Assembly (NCBI GenBank): GCA_035632955.1
Contig: DASQFU010000177.1
Span: 1 to 22,725 of the forward strand
Source of the DNA: DASQFU01 sp035632955
GTDB taxonomy: Bacteria > Eisenbacteria > RBG-16-71-46
Reading direction: 5' to 3'
Length of the DNA stretch: 22,725 nucleotides
Both the position numbers and the translations under genes were made by a program. Under the pieces are notes generated by a model, which was not told the DNA's origin, made no database searches, and was given only the letters and a program-made list of their open reading frames with translations. Shown here in pieces: positions 1 to 6,324 of the stretch (positions are counted from its first letter, which is position 1; every line of letters begins with the position of its first letter).

Positions 1-2
1 GA

Positions 3-1247
3 GGCGGCACGCTCGAATGGGTCCGAGCAGATGCCCTCACTACAAATGACTCGATCGCGGCTCCACGCTGGGTTGGCACTCATCCCATGTCTCCGCTCTT
101 TTGCGATTTTCTCTCTCCCAACGACACCATCGTGCGACTCCAGGGGGACCGGTCCGGCCAGCGCCGCTTGCGCCTAGCTGACGTTCTGCCGGACATCAAC
201 GCAACTCATCCACGCATTGAGTCCCTTGCGACTCTAGGAGGTGGGTTCCGCTCCTCTGAACTCAGGCGAGTGCCTCTCTATCTCGATGAAGACATCGGCT
301 ATCTCTGCGGATTGATTTCGTCCGATGGCTATTATGGAAAGCCCGGCGGTCGCAGTATTGCGTTCGTCAATACAAACCTTGCCTTGCACGACCGACTGTC
401 GGAGATCATCCGAACTCATTTCGACTACGTCACGCACCGCCATCTCAATGCGAAGCGATTCGATCTCATGCTTCCGCAGGGCACTCAGCCGAAGTCCCTC
501 AAAGATTGCTATACGACTTTTATCAACAACCGATTGCTTTGCATGGCACTTCGCAATGTTCAGTCGCGCATCCTTGAGATGCCCGCGAGCATCATCGCGT
601 CATGGCTCAGAGGGATGTTTGACGGTGATGGCTGCGTCCGAGTCGATGCGAACGCTCCTCAGCTGGTAATCTCTGCCTGGGATCCAAGTAGGAATCGTCT
701 CGTGCGCGATGCTCTGCTTCGAATTGGCGTGGTCACGAGCATGTCGCCCGGAGCCCGCAACGGACGCGACGGCAATGTCGTGATCACGGGACTCGAAAAT
801 CTCCGCCGTTTCGTCTCAGCCGTTGGCACCGAGCATCCCGAAAAACTGCCGAAACTTGACGCTATCTGGGATTGGGTCAGGCAACGCACGACCTCATCGT
901 CCCGGCATGACGGCGTGGCCGTGGGGGCCGTGCTGCGAGAAGCGCGTCAATCTATCGGCATGGGTCAGCGATCCTTCACGCGTGGAAACCAAGTGAGCGC
1001 GTATGAGCGCGGCCTCGTTACGCCATCGCGAACCAGCTTGCAGGCCGTCGTCGACGAGATGGAAACATGGAATCCCACGGGTACCAGCTCTTCAATAGCC
1101 TTTGAAACACTCCGTGACCTTGCGAACTCGGCGATTCACTGGTCTCGCATCGAGAGTATCGAACGGTTGCCTTCGAATGAACCCGTGTATGATTTGTGTC
1201 TCGATCAACACCACTGCTTTGTTGCTAATAACTTGATAGTTCACAAC
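3..1247 (+). mobile_element. Intein in FtsH with LAGLIDADG homing endonuclease and HTH-like segment (N-terminus off window)
   Basis: The left edge reads EWVRADALTTNDSIAAPRW in frame, typical of the strand just after intein block B. Homing-endonuclease motif 1, LCGLISSDG, is at 303-329. Motif 2, WLRGMFDGDG, is at 603-632, and both keep the acidic residue. A helix-turn-helix-like segment occupies about 915-1070. Block F (VYDLCLDQHHCFVANN) leads into block G, LIVHN, followed by Cys as +1 extein residue at 1248. The His-Asn/Cys junction is therefore complete on the C side. 415 intein codons are visible; blocks A and B are missing, so the whole intein is probably near 490 residues (inference). It is less GC-rich than its host gene. 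It could be splicing-competent and homing-competent; no frameshift or stop is seen. Confidence 0.93.
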
Positions 1248-2435
1248 TGCATAATATTTATCGACGAAATTGACGCTGTCGGTCGACACCGCGGTGCCGG
1301 GCTCGGTGGTGGACACGACGAGCGCGAGCAGACGCTGAATCAGTTGCTGGTCGAGATGGACGGGTTCGATTCCAACGAAGGCGTGATCATGATCGCCGCC
1401 ACCAACCGTCCGGACGTGCTGGATCCCGCGCTGATGCGGCCGGGGCGATTCGATCGCCAGATCGTCGTGGACTGGCCGGACATCCGCGGGCGCGAGGGCA
1501 TTCTCAAGGTCCACACGCGCAACATCCCGCTCTCCGACGACGTCGACCTCAAGCTGCTCGCGCGCGCGACGCCGGGCATGGCGGGCGCCGACATCGCCAA
1601 TCTCGTCAACGAGGCGGCGCTGCTGGCCGCGCGGCGCAACCACAAGAAGGTCTCGCTGCGCGATTTCTATGACGCCAAGGACAAGGTCATGCTCGGCATG
1701 GAGCGCCGCAGCCTCGTGATGACCGACGCGGAGCGGCGCACCACCGCGTATCACGAAGCCGGCCACGCGCTAGTCGCCTGGCTGATGCCGGGCTCCGATC
1801 CGGTCGACAAAGTGACGATCATCCCGCGCGGCCGCGCGCTCGGCATCACGTCGTGGATACCCGCAGAGGAGCGTTACACGCGCTCGAAGGATGATCTGCT
1901 GCGTGTGATCTCGATGGCGATGGGTGGCCGTGCCGCCGAGCGACTGATCTTCAATCACTTTACGACCGGCGCCGCGAACGATCTCGAACGCGCGACGAGT
2001 CTCGCGCGCCGCATGGTGTGCGAGCTCGGCATGAGCGAGAACCTCGGCCCTCTCACCTTCGGCAAGAAGGAAGAGATGGTGTTCCTGGGCCGGGAGATCG
2101 CGACCCACAAGGACTACAGCGAACAGACGGCGATCTCGATCGATCAGGAAGTCCGCGCGATCGCGGAGCAGTGTTATCAGCGGGCCTTCGGGCTGCTCCA
2201 GCAGAACGTCGACAAGCTGCACCTGCTGGCCAACACGCTGCTCGAGCGTGAAGTGCTGGATGGGGATCAGATGAACCGCTTGTTGCGCGGCGAGCCGCTC
2301 GAGCCGCTTCCCGCCTCTGAGCCCGAAGCCGAAGCCACGCCCCAGCCAAGCGAAGAAAATCAGGCTGCGCGCCGGGGCGAAGGACCTCAGCTCGATCCGT
2401 TCAATCCCCCCAAGCCCAGACCCGCGGGGGCCTGA
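3..2435 (+). CDS. ftsH: ATP-dependent zinc metalloprotease FtsH, C-terminal part, interrupted by an intein (5' partial)
   Basis: FtsH is a membrane-anchored AAA+ protease that degrades membrane and regulatory proteins. The reading frame is open to the left edge. Extein sequence begins at 1248 with CIIFIDEIDAVGRHRG, the Walker B strand. It continues through the second region of homology (ATNRPDVLDPALMRPGRFDR, with the arginine-finger region), the zinc-protease motif HEAGH at 1752-1766, and the third zinc ligand region TTGAANDLERAT. A Pro/Glu-rich tail of about 45 residues follows, ending at the stop at 2433-2435. The membrane segments and Walker A lie off the window. Everything upstream of 1248 is intein that must be spliced out for a working protease, since it splits the ATPase core. 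Codon usage and GC change sharply between the intein and most of the extein. The FtsH identity is very secure. Confidence 0.96.
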   Translation, partial: GGTLEWVRADALTTNDSIAAPRWVGTHPMSPLFCDFLSPNDTIVRLQGDRSGQRRLRLADVLPDINATHPRIESLATLGGGFRSSELRRVPLYLDEDIGYLCGLISSDGYYGKPGGRSIAFVNTNLALHDRLSEIIRTHFDYVTHRHLNAKRFDLMLPQGTQPKSLKDCYTTFINNRLLCMALRNVQSRILEMPASIIASWLRGMFDGDGCVRVDANAPQLVISAWDPSRNRLVRDALLRIGVVTSMSPGARNGRDGNVVITGLENLRRFVSAVGTEHPEKLPKLDAIWDWVRQRTTSSSRHDGVAVGAVLREARQSIGMGQRSFTRGNQVSAYERGLVTPSRTSLQAVVDEMETWNPTGTSSSIAFETLRDLANSAIHWSRIESIERLPSNEPVYDLCLDQHHCFVANNLIVHNCIIFIDEIDAVGRHRGAGLGGGHDEREQTLNQLLVEMDGFDSNEGVIMIAATNRPDVLDPALMRPGRFDRQIVVDWPDIRGREGILKVHTRNIPLSDDVDLKLLARATPGMAGADIANLVNEAALLAARRNHKKVSLRDFYDAKDKVMLGMERRSLVMTDAERRTTAYHEAGHALVAWLMPGSDPVDKVTIIPRGRALGITSWIPAEERYTRSKDDLLRVISMAMGGRAAERLIFNHFTTGAANDLERATSLARRMVCELGMSENLGPLTFGKKEEMVFLGREIATHKDYSEQTAISIDQEVRAIAEQCYQRAFGLLQQNVDKLHLLANTLLEREVLDGDQMNRLLRGEPLEPLPASEPEAEATPQPSEENQAARRGEGPQLDPFNPPKPRPAGA

Positions 2436-2465
2436 AGCACGCAGCGATCGAGGAGCACCGGATTC

Positions 2466-2494
2466 AAGGGGCGGGCGCGGTTGACCCGCCCCTT
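2466..2494 (+). terminator. Hairpin terminator after ftsH
   Basis: A perfect 10-bp stem (AAGGGGCGGG at 2466-2475 with CCCGCCCCTT at 2485-2494) closes a 9-nt loop, 30 nt after the ftsH stop. The following bases (ACAAG) are not T-rich, so it is either a weak intrinsic terminator or a 3'-end-protecting hairpin. Confidence 0.6.
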
Positions 2495-2516
2495 ACAAGT
2501 TCCTTGGCTACACCTT

Positions 2517-2545
2517 GCAACTTCTCGGAGCGTTCAGGCGTCTAA
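2517..2545 (+). promoter_or_regulatory. Predicted ECF (sigma-E type) promoter
   Basis: GCAACTT at 2517-2523 is separated by exactly 16 nt from GTCTAA at 2540-2545. This matches the known sigma-E/ECF pattern (GGAACTT, about 16 nt, GTCTAA) almost completely, with the -35 AAC core intact. The start of transcription would fall near 2552. No protein gene follows on this strand, only the structured segment 2552-2680. Confidence 0.6.
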
Positions 2546-2551
2546 TCAAGT

Positions 2552-2680
2552 GTCACGTGATGCGAACACGTGGCAAGCGACCTCCAAACCAGTCGCAAGG
2601 TCTTCCGAGAGACCGGGGAAAGGGACGAGTGCCCTGGACCCCACGATCGCCCGGTCTGTGAGCCGGGCGATCGTGTTTCT
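2552..2680 (+). ncRNA. Candidate small structured RNA, ECF-promoter driven
   Basis: Between the ECF-like promoter and a strong terminator lie serial hairpins. They are CACGTG/CACGTG (2554-2559 with 2567-2572), GCGAC/GTCGC (2577-2581 with 2592-2596), GGTCT/AGACC (2599-2603 with 2610-2614), and a two-part stem GGGG..AGGG/CCCT..CCCC (2615-2642). The terminator stem at 2642-2675 follows. The order promoter, hairpins, terminator suggests a stand-alone RNA of about 125 nt in the gap between convergent ftsH and fadJ. It resembles no RNA family I recognise (not tRNA, SRP RNA, tmRNA or RNase P). A 33-codon frame starting at 2560 lacks a ribosome-binding site and ends inside the terminator loop, so coding is unlikely. 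Confidence 0.45.
2642..2675 (+). terminator. Strong intrinsic-type terminator
   Basis: A perfect 13-bp GC-rich stem (CACGATCGCCCGG at 2642-2654 with its complement at 2663-2675) has an 8-nt loop and is followed by TTTCT on the + strand. On the minus strand, downstream of fadJ, the hairpin has no T tract, so it looks oriented for the + strand transcript, although it could help end fadJ transcription too. Confidence 0.7.
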
Positions 2681-2686
2681 AGCCGA

Positions 2687-4837
2687 TCAGCCGCTGGCGG
2701 CCGGGCCCGTGAAGGTGCCGCCGCTCTCGGCCAGGCTCACGAGCAGCGGCGCCGGCTTGAAACGATCGCCCTTCTCCGCCCGAAGCGCGGTGAGCCGCGC
2801 GGCGACCTGGGGAAGTCCGAGCGTGTCCGCGTGACGGAGCACGCCGCCGCGGAACGGCGGAAATCCGGCCCCGAACACCATCGCCAGATCGACGTGGCCC
2901 GCGTCGGCGACCACGCGCTGCTCGAGACACAACGCCGCCTCGTTGATCATCGCGAGCACCATCCGCTCGGAGAGCAGCTCGAGGCTCGGCGCCCGGCGCT
3001 GGCGCGTCGTGCCGATCAGCACCCTCACTCGCGGGTCGGGTTGGTGCCGCCCGCCCTGGTGCCGGTAGAAACCGAGTCCGTTCTTGCGCCCCAACCGGCC
3101 GGCCGCGATCAGCCGTTCGAGTGCCGGGGCCGGAGCGACGCGCTCCGGGAACGCCCTGCCGAGCACGGCCGCGACCTTGTTCGCCACGTCGAGGCCCACT
3201 TCATCGACGACTTCGAACGGTCCCATGGGCATGCCGAAACGACGCATCGCGGCGTCGATGTCGGTCATGACGAAGCCTTCCTCGAGCAACGCCAGCGCCT
3301 CGCGCAAGTACGGCATCAGGATGCGATTCACGACAAACCCGGGCGCGTCGGCCACCACGACCGGCGTCTTGCCGAGACGGCGCGCGAGCACGACCGCCGT
3401 CAGCAGGGTCTGATCGGAAGTGGCGGCGCCCCGCACGACCTCGACCAGCGGCATGCGATGGACCGGGTTGAAGAAATGGAATCCGCACAGGCGCTCGGGC
3501 CTGGCCAGGCCACCGGCGATCGCATCGACCGACAGTGACGAGGTGTTGGTGGCGAGCACGGCGTCGCCGCGCGCCCGCACTTCGATCTCGGCGAACACGC
3601 GCCGTTTGACGTCGAGATCCTCGACCACCGCCTCCATCACGAAGTCGGCGCGGCCGACGCCCGAGAGCTCGAGGGTCGGCAGGATGCGCGCGAGCTGGGC
3701 ATCGCGCTCGCGCTGCGGCGAGCGGCGCCGGCGGCCGCGCTCGTCGATCAGGCTCTCCGCGGTGCGCAGCGCCCGCGTGATCGCTTCCGGCTTCAGATCC
3801 CGCAGTCGAACCTCGATGCCGTTGCGGCTCGCGAGCTCCGCGATCCCTCCGCCCATCACCCCCGCACCCGCGAGCAACAGCGTGCGAACGGAGCGTGCCT
3901 GCAGGCCGGGGTCGCTCACGGGCGAGTCCTTCTTGGCCCGCTCCGAAAGCCAGAACAGACGCACCAGGTTCTTGCACACCGGTCCGATCAAAAGGTCGGC
4001 GACGCGCTCGGCTTCGATCGCGAGCCCCGGCGTCAGCGGGCGCCCGTAGGTTCGCTGGATCACGTCCAGGGCCGCATGCGGCGCGGGATAGTGCGTGCCA
4101 GTGCGGGTCAGGACTTGCTTGCGAGCCTGGCGGAACACGATCGAGCGCCCGGTCGGCGTGCGGCCGAGGAACCAGGCCGGGAGGCCTCGCGGGCGATACG
4201 CGTCGCGGCGCCGGCCTCGCGGCCGCGCGGCGAGGCGGCCGACGTGCTCGTGCGCGCGCTCGAGCAGCCACGCGGCGGGCACGGCGCGTGCGATCAGCCC
4301 CACTCGTTCGGCGCGCCGCGCATCCAGCGAGCGGCCGGTCAGGATCAAGTCCAGCGCGGCGGGAAGCCCGATCAGGCGCGGCAGCCGCTGCGAGCCGCCG
4401 AACCCGGGAAAGATGCCGAGCTGCACTTCGGGGAAGCCGATCTGGGTGCGCGGTTCCAGGCTCGCGATCCGCGAGTCGCAGGCCAGGACCAGCTCGGCAC
4501 CTCCGCCTAGGCAAACGCCGTCAATTGCCGCGACGGTCGGAAAGGGCAGCGCGGCGAGACGGTTGAATGCTGCATGCGCCCGCCGGATCAGCGCGATCAC
4601 CTGTGCGCGATCGGTGAGCGCGCCGATCGCTTCGATGTCGGCGCCGGCCACGAACGACCCGCTCTTGCCGCTCGTCACCACGACGCCCGGCAGCGACGGC
4701 TGGGCCTCGAGCTCGCCGAGCGCGGTTTCCAGATCGGAAAGCGCCGCTTCGTCCAGGACGTTGACCTTGCGCACCGGATGATCGATGACAAGATGCACGA
4801 TCCCGTCGTCTCGAGGCTCGAGCCGGAAGACCGCCAT
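2687..4837 (-). CDS. fadJ: Fatty-acid oxidation complex alpha subunit (enoyl-CoA hydratase / 3-hydroxyacyl-CoA dehydrogenase)
   Basis: Two fused enzymes hydrate 2-enoyl-CoA and then oxidise 3-hydroxyacyl-CoA with NAD+ in cytoplasmic beta-oxidation. The 716 residues compare with about 714 for E. coli FadJ. Residues 1-190 are a crotonase fold: AGADIEAIG for the oxyanion hole, and the two catalytic glutamates E115 (GGGAELVLACD) and E137 (GFPEVQLGIFPGFGG). At about 320 is the NAD-binding glycine motif GAGVMGGGIA. HFFNPV near 452 holds the dehydrogenase catalytic His, and C-terminal dehydrogenase domains follow (NRILMPYLREALALLEEG, NGLGFY). The start is the ATG at 4837, which overlaps the thiolase stop as TGATG and so implies translational coupling. 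The frame stays open upstream of this ATG inside the thiolase gene, but that part is not FadJ-like. The fadI-fadJ order matches E. coli. FadB remains a possible family assignment. Confidence 0.94.
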   Translation of the reverse strand: MAVFRLEPRDDGIVHLVIDHPVRKVNVLDEAALSDLETALGELEAQPSLPGVVVTSGKSGSFVAGADIEAIGALTDRAQVIALIRRAHAAFNRLAALPFPTVAAIDGVCLGGGAELVLACDSRIASLEPRTQIGFPEVQLGIFPGFGGSQRLPRLIGLPAALDLILTGRSLDARRAERVGLIARAVPAAWLLERAHEHVGRLAARPRGRRRDAYRPRGLPAWFLGRTPTGRSIVFRQARKQVLTRTGTHYPAPHAALDVIQRTYGRPLTPGLAIEAERVADLLIGPVCKNLVRLFWLSERAKKDSPVSDPGLQARSVRTLLLAGAGVMGGGIAELASRNGIEVRLRDLKPEAITRALRTAESLIDERGRRRRSPQRERDAQLARILPTLELSGVGRADFVMEAVVEDLDVKRRVFAEIEVRARGDAVLATNTSSLSVDAIAGGLARPERLCGFHFFNPVHRMPLVEVVRGAATSDQTLLTAVVLARRLGKTPVVVADAPGFVVNRILMPYLREALALLEEGFVMTDIDAAMRRFGMPMGPFEVVDEVGLDVANKVAAVLGRAFPERVAPAPALERLIAAGRLGRKNGLGFYRHQGGRHQPDPRVRVLIGTTRQRRAPSLELLSERMVLAMINEAALCLEQRVVADAGHVDLAMVFGAGFPPFRGGVLRHADTLGLPQVAARLTALRAEKGDRFKPAPLLVSLAESGGTFTGPAASG

Positions 4838-6123
4838 CAGTCGCGCTCCAGAACGAATGCTGCGCCCTGACCGCCTCCGACGCACAACGAAGCGAGGCCG
4901 CGTTTGAGGCCGCGCCGCCGCATCTCGTGCAGCAGCGTCAGCAACAGGCGCGCCCCGCTGGCGCCAACCGGGTGACCGAGCGCGATCGCGCCTCCATTCA
5001 CGTTCAGTAACTCGATCGGGATCTCGCCGAGCGGGCGGTCGCGTCCGAGATCCCGGCGCGCGAACTCCAGCGAGCGAGTCGCTTCGAGACACGCGACCAC
5101 CTGGGCGGCAAACGCCTCGTTGATCTCGAACAGCTCGCAGTCCGAGAGCGCGAGATCGGCCGCGGCCAGCGCCTTGGCGCTGGCGTACACCGGACCGAGA
5201 CCCATCCGGCTCGGTGCCAGGCCGGCGAACGCGAACGACCGAATCCGGCCGAGCGGTGGTGTCGGCCACTTCCGTGCAGCCTCTTCGTCGCCGACCAGCA
5301 ACGCCACCCCGCCGTCCGTGACCTGGCACGAGTTGCCCACCGTCACGGTTCCGTTCTTTCGGTCGAAGTACGGTTTAAGCTTGGCCAGCGCCTCCAGCGT
5401 CTGCCCCTCGCGCGGGCCGACGTCGTCTTGCACGATCTCGCGATCCGGAGGCGGGAACAGCGGCACGATCTCCTCGCGCAAGCGCGGGCGTGCCGCGACA
5501 GCGCGTTGATGGCTCATGAGCGCGAACTGGTCCTGCTGCTCGCGGCTGATGCGGAACTCGCGACTCAGGACCTCGGCGGTTTCTCCCATGTTGAGGCCGC
5601 AGACGAGATCGGTGAGCCCTTCGGCGAGCGCAATGCGCGGCCGGAGCATGCGCGCGCGAAAGCGACCCAGCGCACCGAGCTTTTGCAGCGGGGTCTTGGC
5701 GCGCGCGAGGCCGCCCAGCCATTCCGCGTACTCGAAGGTGTACTGAAGCGGGATCTGGCTCATGGATTCGATCCCGCCGGCGAGCACGAGCCGCGCGCGC
5801 CCTGCGACGATCTTGTCGGCGGCGTGCGCGACCGCCTCCATACCGGAGGCGCAATTGCGATGCACGGTGACCGCGGGCACCGGCTCGGGGACGCCGGCGC
5901 GCAGCGCCGTCACCCGGGCGATGTTCGCGGCTTCCGCCGGCTGGGCGCAGTTGCCGAGAATGACTTCATCGAGGCGCCCAGGATCGACGTCGTGGCGGCT
6001 CAGAAGCTCCGCCACGACCACCCGGCCGAGCTCGTAGGCAGGTGTTTTGCGAAGCAGACCGCCCGCCTTGGCGAAGGGCGTGCGCAGACCTGCGAGGATC
6101 CAAGCGGGTGGTGCGAGGGCCAT
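4837..6123 (-). CDS. fadI: Acetyl-CoA acyltransferase (3-ketoacyl-CoA thiolase), FadI type
   Basis: Cleaves 3-ketoacyl-CoA with CoA to acetyl-CoA and a shortened acyl-CoA, the last step of the beta-oxidation cycle; it would act with the coupled alpha subunit. At 428 residues it is close to E. coli FadI (436). Nucleophilic Cys91 lies in HRNCASGMEA, the catalytic His384 in GGAIALGHPVGASG, and Cys414 in CVGGGQGAAF. An NEAFAAQ motif is present, and the insert AEWLGGLARAKTPLQKLG suits the FadI/trifunctional-beta subtype. The start chosen is the ATG at 6123 because family similarity (PAWILAGLRTPFAKAGG) begins right after it; an in-frame ATG near 6211 would add 29 poorly conserved residues. Its stop shares one base with the fadJ start. 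Confidence 0.94.
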   Translation of the reverse strand: MALAPPAWILAGLRTPFAKAGGLLRKTPAYELGRVVVAELLSRHDVDPGRLDEVILGNCAQPAEAANIARVTALRAGVPEPVPAVTVHRNCASGMEAVAHAADKIVAGRARLVLAGGIESMSQIPLQYTFEYAEWLGGLARAKTPLQKLGALGRFRARMLRPRIALAEGLTDLVCGLNMGETAEVLSREFRISREQQDQFALMSHQRAVAARPRLREEIVPLFPPPDREIVQDDVGPREGQTLEALAKLKPYFDRKNGTVTVGNSCQVTDGGVALLVGDEEAARKWPTPPLGRIRSFAFAGLAPSRMGLGPVYASAKALAAADLALSDCELFEINEAFAAQVVACLEATRSLEFARRDLGRDRPLGEIPIELLNVNGGAIALGHPVGASGARLLLTLLHEMRRRGLKRGLASLCVGGGQGAAFVLERD

Positions 6124-6189
6124 GTGAGCGGCGTTCCATCCTGGGATGCGCGGCAACGTGGACCCGGGCGCATAAGGCGCCGGCGCGCG

Positions 6190-6219
6190 ACTGTGCCCCG
6201 GGACTCCCATGAAAGTCAA
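6190..6219 (-). promoter_or_regulatory. Possible sigma70 promoter for fadIJ
   Basis: On the minus strand, TTGACT (6214-6219) is followed after 18 nt by CACAGT (6190-6195). The -35 is good but the -10 matches only three of six consensus positions. It lies about 65 nt upstream of the chosen fadI start, in the gap shared with the divergent acyl-CoA synthetase. I see no convincing + strand promoter or operator palindrome in the rest of 6124-6324. Confidence 0.3.
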
Positions 6220-6324
6220 CGCGCGGGAGCGTGCGCGCGGAGCTACGAGCGCGAGATCGAGTGCGGGAGCTCGGGCGGGAGATTGAGCTTGTCCGGCTGC
6301 AGCGCGGATGCTACCGCTAGCGTC

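Noticed and set aside
1092..1766. Minus-strand frame of 224 codons over ftsH
   Set aside because: It is a shadow of ftsH: it crosses the intein/extein junction and has no domain of its own.
2560..2661. 33-codon Arg-rich reading frame inside the candidate small RNA
   Set aside because: It has no ribosome-binding site, and its stop codon lies in the terminator loop; the segment is better explained by hairpins. A dual-function RNA is not excluded.
2496..2686. Possible tRNA or known riboswitch (c-di-GMP type considered) in the ftsH-fadJ gap
   Set aside because: There is no T-loop GTTCRA sequence, no acceptor stem pairing, and the conserved riboswitch core sequences and downstream gene are missing.
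2570..3538. Long plus-strand frame (322 codons) antisense to fadJ
   Set aside because: Its product is an Arg/His-rich low-complexity translation with no recognisable domain. It arises because GC-rich coding DNA leaves other frames open; the minus strand encodes a clear FadJ.
4838..5329. N-terminal extension of fadJ by 164 residues
   Set aside because: The extension lies inside the thiolase gene in another frame and is Arg/Gly-rich; the TGATG junction at 4837 gives a normal-length FadJ.
5428..6324. N-terminal extension of the acyl-CoA synthetase by 299 codons
   Set aside because: This part runs antisense through the thiolase gene and has no family similarity; the synthetase domain begins at the ATG at 6325.
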